Below are positions 7,996 through 17,557 of a DNA stretch of 50,061 nt, piece after piece. The notes below the pieces were generated by a model. The model saw nothing but the letters and a program-made list of their open reading frames with translations, was not told the DNA's origin and did no database searches. Every line of letters starts with the position of its first letter. Position 1 is the stretch's first letter. Location: NCBI GenBank assembly GCA_910588335.1, contig CAJUQV010000024.1, forward strand, positions 1 through 50,061, given 5' to 3'. Origin of the DNA: an uncultured Ruminiclostridium sp. Its GTDB lineage: Bacteria > Bacillota > Clostridia > Oscillospirales > Ruminococcaceae. Made by a program: the position numbers and the translations under genes.

Positions 7996-9951
7996 TTGAA
8001 AAGCAGTATACAAAAGAAAATAGTAACAAATTCCGTACTTTTGGTAGGACTCACACTTTTGGTGCTTGGACTTTCGTCTGTTTTGATAATATACCAGTCC
8101 GCCATGAATTCGGTAAGAACCAATATGACGGAAATGGTTTCCATATCTTCCGAACGCGTGGAGTGGGAAATGATATCATACGTTAATATAGCCAAAGGAC
8201 TCGGATCGATAAACCGTATGTCCGATCCCGCTCTTCCCAATGAAGATAAACAGGAGATACTTGACGAATGGGCCGAAAGATATGAACTTGAACGCTGTAA
8301 CCTTATATTTTCCGATGGGAAAGCCATAGACGGCACCGATTACTCCGAGCGAGATTATTTTAAAGCGGCAATGCAGGGACAAACCTACATATCCGAACCG
8401 CTTGTATCAAAAACAACCGGACTTCTCACCATTATTATCGCCGCACCCCTTTTTAGGGACGGAGCTCCAGTAGGCTGCGTTTATGTGGTTCCGGATGAGG
8501 AATTCCTTAACGACATAGCGAGAAGCATCAATGTAAGCGATCATGGCATCGCGTATTTGATAGACAAGGCAGGTAATGTAGTGGCATATCCCGACTCTGA
8601 AGTAGTCAAGAGCGGCGGAGACATTTCCGGCGGAAGCAACAGTCCGCTGCACGCAATTCACGAAAAGATGACCAATGGCGAAACCGGTTTTGAAAATTAT
8701 AATTATGAAGGAAAATATAATGTAACCGCTTATTGTCCGGTTGAAAATACCAATGGTTGGTCAATCGCCATATCTGCCCCTCAGTCGGATTTTCTTGGCG
8801 ATACATACACTTCTATGATTATATTGATAATCATTACGGCAGCCGCGCTGACAACTGCGGTGCTGTTTTCAATCTACTTGGGAAGATCAATAGGAAAGCC
8901 CATAAGACTTTGCACCGAGAGAATAGACCTTCTTTCACAAGGCGATCTCTCAAGTCCTGTTCCCGAAGCCAAGGCCAAGGACGAAACCGGCATTCTTGCC
9001 GATGCCACTAACACGACCGTACATAAGCTCAATAATATCATAAATGATATAGGACGTATTTTAGGGGAAATGGCGGAAGGCAATTTCAACGTAAACACTT
9101 CGGAAAGCACCGAATATTACACCGGAGACTTCAAAAAGATAATTGAGCATATGGAGGAAATCAAATCTAAGCTCAGCAGCGCTTTAAGCGATATAGACGT
9201 TGCTTCCGATCAAGTGCTCACCGGCGCCGATCAGGTTTCCATTGCGGCTCAGAACTTGTCTCAGGGAACTACGGAGCAGGCATCCTCCGTTGAAGAACTT
9301 GCTGCAACAATCCGTGTTATCTCGGAAGAGGTATCCGATACCTCAAACAACTGTATCAACGCCAAGAACATAGTATCCGATGCCGCGTCTTTCGTTACCG
9401 ACGCCATAGCGGAAATGGAGCATCTGTCCAAGGCCATGAATCATATAAGCGAATCTTCGGACAAAATCGGAAATATCATCAAGACCATTGAAGATATAGC
9501 TTTTCAGACCAATATTCTCGCTCTTAACGCCGCAGTAGAGGCGGCGAGGGCAGGCGAAGCGGGCAAGGGCTTCGCGGTTGTTGCGGACGAGGTAAGAAGT
9601 CTCGCTTCAAAGTCAGCCGACGCCGCAGCGGATACCACGGGTCTTATTGTGCAGTCCATAGACGCTGTAAACGAAGGTATGGAAAAGGCAAACGCCACTT
9701 CCGCAGCTCTCCAGAATGTTGGCGCCAAGGCCGCCATTGCGGAAGAAATAGTTGGCAAGATAGCCGAAGCAAGTCAGTCTCAGTCTGACAGTCTGGATCA
9801 GGTAGATATCGGTATTGAACAGATTTCCACCGTTGTACAAAGAAACGCCGCAACCTCCGAAGAGAGCGCCGCTTCCGCGGAACAATTGTCAAGTCAGGCA
9901 AATATGCTTAAAGACCTTATAAAAACTTTTAAAATAGCGGATAATAGATAA
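7996..9951 (+). CDS. methyl-accepting chemotaxis protein (dCache-HAMP-MA)
   Basis: Transmembrane chemoreceptor feeding CheA/CheW. TTG start, chosen because AGGAGG lies 8 nt upstream and the first membrane span follows (about residues 12-33). A large extracytoplasmic dCache-like sensor domain covers about 35-275, the second span 276-298, HAMP about 300-355, and the signalling domain to the end, with the conserved hairpin tip around IAFQTNILALNAAVEAARAG. It lacks the C-terminal pentapeptide seen in some receptors. Monocistronic. The sensor ligand cannot be told from sequence; amino acids or sugars are usual for dCache domains. Implies the organism is chemotactic. Confidence 0.93.
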   Translation: MKSSIQKKIVTNSVLLVGLTLLVLGLSSVLIIYQSAMNSVRTNMTEMVSISSERVEWEMISYVNIAKGLGSINRMSDPALPNEDKQEILDEWAERYELERCNLIFSDGKAIDGTDYSERDYFKAAMQGQTYISEPLVSKTTGLLTIIIAAPLFRDGAPVGCVYVVPDEEFLNDIARSINVSDHGIAYLIDKAGNVVAYPDSEVVKSGGDISGGSNSPLHAIHEKMTNGETGFENYNYEGKYNVTAYCPVENTNGWSIAISAPQSDFLGDTYTSMIILIIITAAALTTAVLFSIYLGRSIGKPIRLCTERIDLLSQGDLSSPVPEAKAKDETGILADATNTTVHKLNNIINDIGRILGEMAEGNFNVNTSESTEYYTGDFKKIIEHMEEIKSKLSSALSDIDVASDQVLTGADQVSIAAQNLSQGTTEQASSVEELAATIRVISEEVSDTSNNCINAKNIVSDAASFVTDAIAEMEHLSKAMNHISESSDKIGNIIKTIEDIAFQTNILALNAAVEAARAGEAGKGFAVVADEVRSLASKSADAAADTTGLIVQSIDAVNEGMEKANATSAALQNVGAKAAIAEEIVGKIAEASQSQSDSLDQVDIGIEQISTVVQRNAATSEESAASAEQLSSQANMLKDLIKTFKIADNR

Positions 9952-9997
9952 ATCGGTTCGATTGGTGATAAACGCTGAATCTCGGAATTGCTTCTCA

Positions 9998-10112
9998 TAC
10001 TAATCTTTAATCATATTGTAGACAAAGTCGGAAATATGATTAAAGATTATGCCCGAAACACTAATCTTTGGTCAACAATTTTTTGTCTATAACCTGACCA
10101 AAGATGAGTATC
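9998..10112. repeat. two-hairpin dispersed repeat
   Basis: Hairpin 1: TAATCTTTAATCATAT (10001-10016) with its perfect complement at 10034-10049. Hairpin 2: ATCTTTGGTCA (10064-10074) with TGACCAAAGAT (10095-10105). Linker TGCCCGAAACAC. Confidence 0.7.
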
Positions 10113-10147
10113 AATTCCCACAGTATGTTAAATTTATGCCTTAAAAG

Positions 10148-10183
10148 ACCGTGGATTCGCCAAAACGAGCCCACGGTTTTTTT
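10148..10183 (+). terminator. Rho-independent terminator after the chemoreceptor
   Basis: ACCGTGG (10148) pairs with CCACGGT (10171-10177), followed by a run of T. Confidence 0.75.
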
Positions 10184-10211
10184 ATAGGCCGGTAAAAACG
10201 GTAAAAGGAAA

Positions 10212-11777
10212 ATGAACAAAATAAAGAAAAAAATAAAAAGTTTAAAACGTGTAATATTTGGCCGTACTATGGTGGTAGTGTTGGGCTTGGGGCTCCAGCT
10301 TTACTTTCTCTTTTCCGCGCTGGTATTCTTTTCGGATAATCTTGTTTTTTTCACCGCCGCATCCTCCGTTTTGTCGTTGGTCGTAATAATTTATATTATA
10401 AACGAAAAGACCAACCCTTATTTTAAATTGGCATGGGTTGTGCCCATTATGTTGATTCCGATTTTCGGTACTGTTATGTACATTTACGTAAAGCTGGAAT
10501 TGGGTACCCACATGATGAAAAAGCGGACGATAGAGCTGATTGAAAAAACCTCGGAGTTTATCCCGCAGGATAAGGAGGTTTTGAAAGAGCTGTCCGAAAA
10601 TGATCCGAAGGAAAGTAATCTTGCCGTATATATGAAAAAATTTGCGGGTTATCCCATATATAAAAATACCTATGCAGAATATTATGCCTTGGGTGATGAT
10701 ATGTACAAGGTTATGAAAGCCGAGCTGCTTAAGGCTAAGGAATTCATTTTTATGGAATTTTTCATAGTTGAGCGCGGTGAAATGTGGGACACCATATTGG
10801 GCATACTTGAACAAAAGGTAAAAGAGGGCGTAGACGTGCGATTTATGTATGACGGAATGTGCTGCCTGATGCTTTTGCCTTATAAATATCCCAATGTGTT
10901 AAAGGAAAAAGGGATCAAATGCAAAATGTTTTCCCCCATAAAGCCGATTTTATCCACGGTACAAAACAACCGCGATCACAGGAAAATCCTTGTTGTGGAC
11001 GGACACACCGCTTTTACCGGAGGTGTAAATCTGGCGGACGAATACATTAACAGATGTGTAAAATACGGACATTGGAAAGATACGGGCGTAATACTAAAGG
11101 GAGACGCGGTAAAAAGCTTCACAATGATGTTCCTGCAAAACTGGAATATAAATGAAAAAGACGAGGGAGACTATCGGCAGTTTATAAAGTACGATTTTCC
11201 CGATGCGGAAAAATGGAAGCCTTACGCAGGAGGCTTTTCCATGCCTTACGGAGACAGTCCGTTTGACGGAGAATACGTGGGACAGACTGTGTATCTGGAT
11301 ATTTTAAACAGGGCGGAAAAGTATGTCCATATAATGACCCCTTATCTTATAATAGATAATGAAATGATGCAGGCGCTTACTTTTGCGGCTAAAAGAGGAG
11401 TGGAGGTAATAATTATAATGCCTCACGTTCCGGATAAAATGTATGCTTACCTCTTGGCGCGCACCTACTATGAAGAGCTTTTATCTGCGGGAGTAAAAAT
11501 ATATGAATATACGCCGGGCTTTGTTCACGCCAAATGCTTTGTAAGCGACGGAGTAAGAGCTACGGTAGGCTCGATAAATCTGGACTACAGAAGCTTATTT
11601 CTTCATTTTGAATGCGGGTGTTATTTTTACAGAAGTCCCGTGGTGGATATGGTGGAAAAAGATATATTGTGCACGCTTGAAAAATGCCGGGAAATAACCG
11701 TTGAGGACTGCAAAAGGTACAATCCGGTTAAAAAAGCATTGGGGTTTGTTTTAAGATTGTTTGCACCTTTGATGTGA
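10212..11777 (+). CDS. cls: cardiolipin synthase, PLD family
   Basis: Membrane enzyme joining two phosphatidylglycerols into cardiolipin. Two N-terminal membrane spans (about residues 17-38 and 45-62) are followed by a PLD N-terminal region and two phospholipase D catalytic motifs, HRKILVVDG and HAKCFVSDG, each with the H-x-K-x4-D signature. The length of 521 aa is normal for bacterial Cls. Appears transcribed alone. Ends about 90 nt before the U32 gene, with that gene's own promoter in between. Confidence 0.93.
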   Translation: MNKIKKKIKSLKRVIFGRTMVVVLGLGLQLYFLFSALVFFSDNLVFFTAASSVLSLVVIIYIINEKTNPYFKLAWVVPIMLIPIFGTVMYIYVKLELGTHMMKKRTIELIEKTSEFIPQDKEVLKELSENDPKESNLAVYMKKFAGYPIYKNTYAEYYALGDDMYKVMKAELLKAKEFIFMEFFIVERGEMWDTILGILEQKVKEGVDVRFMYDGMCCLMLLPYKYPNVLKEKGIKCKMFSPIKPILSTVQNNRDHRKILVVDGHTAFTGGVNLADEYINRCVKYGHWKDTGVILKGDAVKSFTMMFLQNWNINEKDEGDYRQFIKYDFPDAEKWKPYAGGFSMPYGDSPFDGEYVGQTVYLDILNRAEKYVHIMTPYLIIDNEMMQALTFAAKRGVEVIIIMPHVPDKMYAYLLARTYYEELLSAGVKIYEYTPGFVHAKCFVSDGVRATVGSINLDYRSLFLHFECGCYFYRSPVVDMVEKDILCTLEKCREITVEDCKRYNPVKKALGFVLRLFAPLM

Positions 11778-11834
11778 TGCCGTTTGACAAAAACGTGTAT
11801 TGTATAAGGATATCGGCAAAATAAAAACTTAATA

Positions 11835-11863
11835 TTGATTATTTAACGTTTTTCTGATATAAT
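11835..11863 (+). promoter_or_regulatory. promoter abutting the U32 gene start (leaderless)
   Basis: TTGATT (11835-11840), 17 nt, TATAAT (11858-11863) with extended -10 TGA. Transcription should start at about 11870, which is the A of the start codon. Confidence 0.65.
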
Positions 11864-11869
11864 TAGATT

Positions 11870-12622
11870 ATGGAAATTTATAATACAAAATTACGGGCGG
11901 AGGTAAGCGATAAAAATCAGCTTGCGCAGGCTTTAAGCCGAGCTGATTTTTCTTTTGTATACGCTCCTTTGCAACTTCTTTCCTCCGACACGCCGTGCAA
12001 AGACAAAATAATAGCCGTTCCCAACGTATTTCTTGCCGACTGTGAGGATGAAATACTGTGTAAACTGACACAGCTTAAAGCAATGGGCTATGAACGCGTT
12101 ATGGCTCATACCGTCGGTCATATTCCCCTGATACAAAAAGCGGGAATGAAGCTTCACGGAGGAATGCGACTCAACGTAGCAAACAGCCTTTCGGCGGAAT
12201 TTTTCGCGGATATCGGTTTCGAGGATATTGTTCTTTCCTGCGAGCTTACCGTAAAAAGAATACGGGGGCTGCGCTGTAATATCCCTTACGGCATCGTCGC
12301 CTACGGGCGGCTTCCTCTGATGATAACGAGGCGATGTCCGATAAATGACGGAAAACCCTGCAATGACGGCTCACGCTGCGGCAGGTTTCTCAGGGACAGA
12401 AAGGGAGAAAAAATACTCGCCCTTTGTTCCAATACGGTAGAACTTTTGAATCCGGATACACTTACTTTGTCAGATAAGATTTCCGATTTTGAAACGGTAG
12501 ATTTTTTTGTTTTAAGGTACACTTACGAGGAAAATGTCATAAAGGAGCTTGAATGTTTTAAGCAGGGCGGAAAGCCGAAAGGTAAAATTACGAACGGGCT
12601 TTATTACAGAGGCGTCGAGTAA
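11870..12622 (+). CDS. stand-alone U32-type peptidase-like protein
   Basis: Shows the U32 (YegQ/RlhA-like) C-terminal pattern: AYGRLPLMITRRCPI followed by cysteines in NDGKPCNDGSRC. In that family these cysteines can bind an Fe-S cluster used in RNA modification or related chemistry. At 250 aa it is about one third of the usual 700-780 aa long forms and about 60 percent of 400-aa forms, so it is a single-domain version. There is no Shine-Dalgarno sequence before the ATG and the promoter places the mRNA 5' end at the start codon. Function of the short form unknown; family assignment is firm. Confidence 0.8.
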   Translation: MEIYNTKLRAEVSDKNQLAQALSRADFSFVYAPLQLLSSDTPCKDKIIAVPNVFLADCEDEILCKLTQLKAMGYERVMAHTVGHIPLIQKAGMKLHGGMRLNVANSLSAEFFADIGFEDIVLSCELTVKRIRGLRCNIPYGIVAYGRLPLMITRRCPINDGKPCNDGSRCGRFLRDRKGEKILALCSNTVELLNPDTLTLSDKISDFETVDFFVLRYTYEENVIKELECFKQGGKPKGKITNGLYYRGVE

Positions 12623-12732
12623 CGGTCTGCGGCTGTGTTTTTAAAACGGTAAATTGTTTTCATTCGAGGTTATCTTAGGACGGTAAGGATTTTTTATGGT
12701 CAATTCTCAAGAATAAAGGAATGGTAATAAAA

Positions 12733-13170
12733 ATGAAAATAAATGTTGTTAAGCTCCGCGAAGGGGCAAGGCTGCCTTTTAAGGCTACCGAAGGAAGCGC
12801 GGGGGCTGATTTGTTCGCCTGCATAGAAGAGCCTAAGACGATAAAGGCGGGGGAGATACTCTTTGTTCCCACCGGAATAGCCATGGAAATTCCGGTCGGT
12901 TACGGCGGCTTCATGTTCCCGCGAAGCTCATTGGCATGCAGATACGGAATTTCTTTTCCAAACTGTGTCGGAGTAATAGACAGCGATTACCGCGGTGAAA
13001 TTTCTGCGGTGCTTATAAATCAGGGAAAAAACGATTACACCGTAAATCCCGGAGACCGTGTGGCGCAAATGGTTATAATGCCCGTGGAAAGTGCGGAATA
13101 TATGTTTGCGGAGGGGATTTCCGACACAGGAAGGGGAAAAGGGGGATTTGGTTCTACAGGAAAAAATTAA
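12733..13170 (+). CDS. dut: deoxyuridine 5'-triphosphate nucleotidohydrolase (dUTPase)
   Basis: Hydrolyses dUTP to dUMP and pyrophosphate, keeping uracil out of DNA and feeding dTMP synthesis. All trimeric dUTPase motifs are present in order: GSAGADLFA, PRSSLACRYGI, NCVGVIDSDYRGE, RVAQMVIMP and the C-terminal GRGKGGFGSTG. The frame also has an ATG at 12721, but AAAGGA directly abuts that codon and sits 12 nt before 12733, so the later start (145 aa) is preferred. Followed by sbcD about 100 nt on. Homotrimer, cytoplasmic. Confidence 0.95.
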   Translation: MKINVVKLREGARLPFKATEGSAGADLFACIEEPKTIKAGEILFVPTGIAMEIPVGYGGFMFPRSSLACRYGISFPNCVGVIDSDYRGEISAVLINQGKNDYTVNPGDRVAQMVIMPVESAEYMFAEGISDTGRGKGGFGSTGKN

Positions 13171-13270
13171 GAATGGGGCTGTAAAGAAATTTTATTCTAA
13201 AAGTAAATTGTTATTCCGTGTGAATAATCATTTCTGCTTTTTAATGCAGTAGAAAGGTATAAATACAAAA

Positions 13271-14416
13271 ATGAAATTTGTTCATATGTCCGACCTTCAC
13301 TTAGGTAAAAGAATAAACGAATATTCTATGTTGGATGAGCAGGAATATATCCTCAAAGAGATTATTAATATTATTGATAAAGAAAAGCCTTACGGTATCA
13401 TCATTGCGGGCGATATTTACGACAAAGCCGTTCCTCCCGTAGAGGCTGTACAGCTTTTTGACGATTTCATTTTTCGATTGGCAGAGCGAAAATTGAAGGT
13501 GTTTGTCATAAGCGGAAATCATGATTCTCCCGAAAGGGTTGCCTTTGGTTCCCGTATTATGGATTATAGCGGGATACATATTTCCAAGGTTTATGACGGT
13601 AAAGTTTCGGCATTGTCTATCGATGATGAATACGGAACCGTCAATATCTATATGCTGCCGTTTATTAAGCCTGCAAATGTTCGCCGCTTGTGCGATAATA
13701 CGGGTGAGGAGATTGTCACCTATACCGATGCGGTAAAATTTGCAATATCACAAATGAATATAAATTCTGCCAACCGAAATGTTCTGATAACTCACCAATT
13801 TGTGACAGGAGCCCAGCGCTGCGAATCGGAAGCAATTTCGGTTGGCGGTTCAGACAATGTTGACGCTTCTGTTTTTGAACAATTTGATTATGTGGCTCTC
13901 GGTCATATTCATTCCCCGCAAATCTGCGGTTCGGATAAAATTCGGTATTCGGGTACGCCTTTGAAATATTCATTCTCGGAAGCAAAGGATTCAAAATCGG
14001 TTGCCGTGATTGAACTGGCGGAAAAAGGCAATATATCATGCAAAAAAGTCGAGCTTATGCCTAAGCATGATATGGTGGAGTTAAAAGGCACTTATAATGA
14101 GCTTACCTTAAAGCCGTTTTATGATAATACCACTTTGCAGGAGGATTACACGCATATTACTTTAACCGATGAAGAGGATATTCCCGATGCGATTGGAAAG
14201 CTGCGCTCCATTTATCATCGCCTGATGAAATTGGATTACGATAATAAAAGGACACGCTTTAATGCCGAAATAAGCGGTATTTCTGACGCGGAAAGCAAAT
14301 CTCCACTGGATCTTTTTTCGGATTTTTATATGCTTCAAAATAACCAAGCTATGAGTGATGAACAGACGGAGTTTATGAAGAGCTTGATAGAAAATATATG
14401 GGAGGAAGCAAGATGA
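13271..14416 (+). CDS. sbcD: exonuclease SbcD (Mre11-type nuclease subunit)
   Basis: Metallophosphoesterase subunit of the SbcCD double-strand nuclease, which trims hairpins and blocked DNA ends. Motifs follow the Mre11 order: HMSDLHLGK, GDIYDKAVP, SGNHDSPER, ALGHIHSPQ, with metal-binding Asp, His and Asn residues intact. 381 aa is normal. The stop overlaps the sbcC ATG (ATGA), so the two are translationally coupled. A small hairpin (CTGC...GCAG) lies just before its ribosome site. Confidence 0.95.
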   Translation: MKFVHMSDLHLGKRINEYSMLDEQEYILKEIINIIDKEKPYGIIIAGDIYDKAVPPVEAVQLFDDFIFRLAERKLKVFVISGNHDSPERVAFGSRIMDYSGIHISKVYDGKVSALSIDDEYGTVNIYMLPFIKPANVRRLCDNTGEEIVTYTDAVKFAISQMNINSANRNVLITHQFVTGAQRCESEAISVGGSDNVDASVFEQFDYVALGHIHSPQICGSDKIRYSGTPLKYSFSEAKDSKSVAVIELAEKGNISCKKVELMPKHDMVELKGTYNELTLKPFYDNTTLQEDYTHITLTDEEDIPDAIGKLRSIYHRLMKLDYDNKRTRFNAEISGISDAESKSPLDLFSDFYMLQNNQAMSDEQTEFMKSLIENIWEEAR

Positions 14417-17178
14417 GACCTATAAAATTAACTATATCGGCTTTCGGCTCCTATGCGGGAAAAACCGTTCTGGAAATGGACAAGCTTGGTTCAAGCGGTC
14501 TGTATCTGATTACAGGAGATACGGGAGCGGGAAAAACAACCATATTTGACGCAATTACTTTTGCACTGTACGGGAAGACAAGCGGTGAAAACAGGGAGCC
14601 TTTCATGCTGCGTTCAAAATATGCTGATGTCGATACGCCTACGGAGGTGGAACTTGTTTTTTTCTACAAAGAAAAAATATACACGGTAAGGCGCAATCCG
14701 GAATACAACCGTCCCAAAACACGGGGAGAAGGCTTTACTACACAAAAAGCGGAAGCGGAGCTTCATTATCCGGACGGCCGTGTTGTGACAAAGCCAAAAG
14801 ATGTTGATAATGTTATTCGTGATATTATGGGAATAGACTACGGTCAATTTCTGCAAATTGCCATGATCGCACAAGGCGATTTTCTTAAACTGCTTCTTGC
14901 TCCAACCGATGAAAGGCAAAAGATTTTCCGCCAAATTTTTTATACGAAGCTGTACCAAAGCTTGCAGGAAAAACTAAAATCCGAAGCGCAGGATTTAAAA
15001 GCCCAATGCGATGATGTGAGAAAAGACATAAAGCAGCATATAAGTGAAATTACTGTTGATGAAAACAATGTGCTTAGCATTGAAGTAAATAAGGCGAAAA
15101 AGGGAGAGCTGCCTATAAGCGATACTGTAATTTTACTTGAAAAGCTGATTCAGCAAGACAGTCTTCTTGAAGATTCGTTAAACAAGAAGACAATCGAGGC
15201 GGATAATAAATTGGCTGTAGTTAACGAGAACCTTGGAAAAATCAAAGCGTATGAGGATGCAAAAGAGAGGTTTGAGTTTGCCAAAAAGGATTACTCTACT
15301 GAATGTGAGAATTTGGTTCAATTGAAGAAAATTCTCGATGAGGAAACGGCTAAAAAATCCGAAACGGAAAAAGCGGAAAAGGAAAAAACTAATATAGAAT
15401 CGGAGTTTCCTCGGTATGATGATATTGATAAGCTTGAAGAAGAGATAAAGTCATTAGGGGCAAAAATCGAAACACAAAAACAAATAATTGACGAAGACGC
15501 ATCTTCTCTTGATGAAAAAATACAAGCTATAGATAAATTAAAAAAGGAACTCAGCACCCTTTCAAACGCAGGTGAAGAAAGAGAAAGGCTTTTAAGAAAA
15601 AAGAGTAGGGCCGAAAACGATAAGAAAAAGCTTGAAGATATTAATGCTTCTCTTGAAAAATATTATGACAGAATAAAAGATCTGAAAAGGCTGCAGGAAG
15701 AATACAAAAAAATATCCAAAAAAGCTGAGGAAGAAAAAGAAAACTATGAAGCTAAAAACAAAGCGTTTTTGGACGAGCAAGCAGGAATAATTGCCGAAAG
15801 ATTAGAAGAAGGAAAACCTTGCCCGGTTTGCGGCTCTCTCAGTCATCCGTCCCCTGCAAAAAAATCCGAAGGTGCGCCAAGCGAAACGGAATTAAAAGAA
15901 GCAAAGTCCAAAGCTGACTCCGACCAAGATAAAGCGGCGGAAAAAAGTAGGAAATGTGCCATCATAACATCTGAGCTGAGAACAAAAAAGCAAGAGATAG
16001 AAAAACAAATTAAGTCTGTGGATATAGATATTTCTTTTGAAAATGCGGGCGACTTTATTAAAAGAGAATGCAAGAGTCTAACCGAAGAAATTTCAGATTT
16101 AAACGAAAAAATAGAAAAAGAAGCCAAAAATATAGACCGAAAAAAAATTTTGGAAGAATCTATTCCGAAAGAAGAAAGCGAGTTGGAAAAATTCAAAAAT
16201 GACATTGAAGGAAAAAAAGAAGAAAAAACAAAATATGAGACGGAATTAAAAACAAAAAAAGAACAGCGGGACGGCGAGAAAAGCAAATTAATCTTTGACG
16301 GCAAGAAAAACGCCGAAGCAAGATTTGAAGAATTAAAGAAGACTATTAAGGAAAATAAAGAATCTTTAGAAAAAGCAGAGAATGATTATAATGAATCGGA
16401 TAAGAAAAAAATAGAATTAAGAGCAAAGATTGAAGAGTTGGAAAAACAGCTTTCTACAATCTGCGATCTTAACAAAGAGGAAGAAAATCAAAAAAAGGAG
16501 AAACTCAGCAGAATAAAAAGTGAATACGATAAACAGTCAAAGAATTTGAATTCACGTATTGCTTCCAACGAATTGTCACTGAAAAAAATAAAATCAAAAT
16601 CCGGCGATCTTGATGATTACGAGAAACGCTATCAATGGGTATTGCCTCTTTCAAATACCGCAAACGGAAAAGTTGCAGGCAAAGAAAAGGTCATGCTTGA
16701 AACCTACATACAGATGACATATTTTGATCGAATCATATCAAGAGCCAACACACGCTTTATGGTAATGTCGGGAGGTCAGTATGAACTTAAACGCCGCAAG
16801 GAAGCGGAAGATAAAAAAGCTCAAAGCGGCTTAGATTTAGATATTATTGACCATTACAACGGTACAGAGCGCAGCGTTAAAACACTTTCGGGTGGCGAAT
16901 CCTTTAAGGCTTCCCTTTCCCTTGCACTTGGGCTTTCCGATGAAATACAATCAACATCAGGCGGTATTAAATTGGACACAATGTTTGTTGATGAAGGCTT
17001 TGGAAATCTGGACGATGACTCCATAGATCAGGCGATGAATGCTTTGTCCGGATTGGCTGAAGGTAACCGTCTTGTGGGTATAATTTCTCATGTGTCGGAG
17101 CTGAAAAATAGGATAGACAAACAAATTGTGGTGACAAAAGAAAAAAGCGGAGGAAGCATGGCAAATATAATGACATAG
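14413..17178 (+). CDS. sbcC: exonuclease SbcC (Rad50-type ATPase subunit)
   Basis: SMC-like ATPase partner of SbcD. The frame opens at 14398, but ATG 14413 with GGAGGAAG upstream overlaps the sbcD stop and is used. Walker A GDTGAGKTT lies at residues 35-42 (approximate); a long Lys/Glu-rich antiparallel coiled coil spans about 180-760, with the zinc hook CPVCG at C470/C473 at its tip; the C-terminal half carries TLSGGESFKASLSLALGL (signature) and MFVDEGFGNLD (Walker B). 921 aa is somewhat short of the E. coli protein but complete in domains. Confidence 0.95.
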   Translation: MRPIKLTISAFGSYAGKTVLEMDKLGSSGLYLITGDTGAGKTTIFDAITFALYGKTSGENREPFMLRSKYADVDTPTEVELVFFYKEKIYTVRRNPEYNRPKTRGEGFTTQKAEAELHYPDGRVVTKPKDVDNVIRDIMGIDYGQFLQIAMIAQGDFLKLLLAPTDERQKIFRQIFYTKLYQSLQEKLKSEAQDLKAQCDDVRKDIKQHISEITVDENNVLSIEVNKAKKGELPISDTVILLEKLIQQDSLLEDSLNKKTIEADNKLAVVNENLGKIKAYEDAKERFEFAKKDYSTECENLVQLKKILDEETAKKSETEKAEKEKTNIESEFPRYDDIDKLEEEIKSLGAKIETQKQIIDEDASSLDEKIQAIDKLKKELSTLSNAGEERERLLRKKSRAENDKKKLEDINASLEKYYDRIKDLKRLQEEYKKISKKAEEEKENYEAKNKAFLDEQAGIIAERLEEGKPCPVCGSLSHPSPAKKSEGAPSETELKEAKSKADSDQDKAAEKSRKCAIITSELRTKKQEIEKQIKSVDIDISFENAGDFIKRECKSLTEEISDLNEKIEKEAKNIDRKKILEESIPKEESELEKFKNDIEGKKEEKTKYETELKTKKEQRDGEKSKLIFDGKKNAEARFEELKKTIKENKESLEKAENDYNESDKKKIELRAKIEELEKQLSTICDLNKEEENQKKEKLSRIKSEYDKQSKNLNSRIASNELSLKKIKSKSGDLDDYEKRYQWVLPLSNTANGKVAGKEKVMLETYIQMTYFDRIISRANTRFMVMSGGQYELKRRKEAEDKKAQSGLDLDIIDHYNGTERSVKTLSGGESFKASLSLALGLSDEIQSTSGGIKLDTMFVDEGFGNLDDDSIDQAMNALSGLAEGNRLVGIISHVSELKNRIDKQIVVTKEKSGGSMANIMT

Positions 17179-17381
17179 AAATTGGTTAAACAATAAAAAA
17201 TACGTCATTGTTATTGAGAATATGGATAGGCAGGAAAGAGGACTTAGAGGATAAGTCGGTTATTGCCTCAAAATTTTACGTTTTATAATAAAAATCGGCA
17301 TTTTTATCAATAATTGATTCTATTATTGGTAAATTTTTCCAAAAAAAACTTCAAAAAATGCAAAATTTTTCTGAAAATGCA

Positions 17382-17411
17382 GTTGTATAAGGGTGAAATT
17401 CGTGTTATAAT
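17382..17411 (+). promoter_or_regulatory. promoter of the mre cluster
   Basis: TTGTAT (17382-17387), 18 nt, TATAAT (17406-17411), about 140 nt before the mreB ATG. The rest of 17179-17557 is AT-rich and shows nothing else. Confidence 0.6.
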
Positions 17412-17557
17412 ACTTATAAGTGAAAATTTTTACAATTTAGCAAACTTATGACGTAAATTTACGCAAAAAATGTTTTATTTATCCATATATCCCTCGGCAC
17501 GTCATTTTTGCTGCAATAGAAATTTTTAATTTCAATTCAGGAGGATAAAAACGGCAG

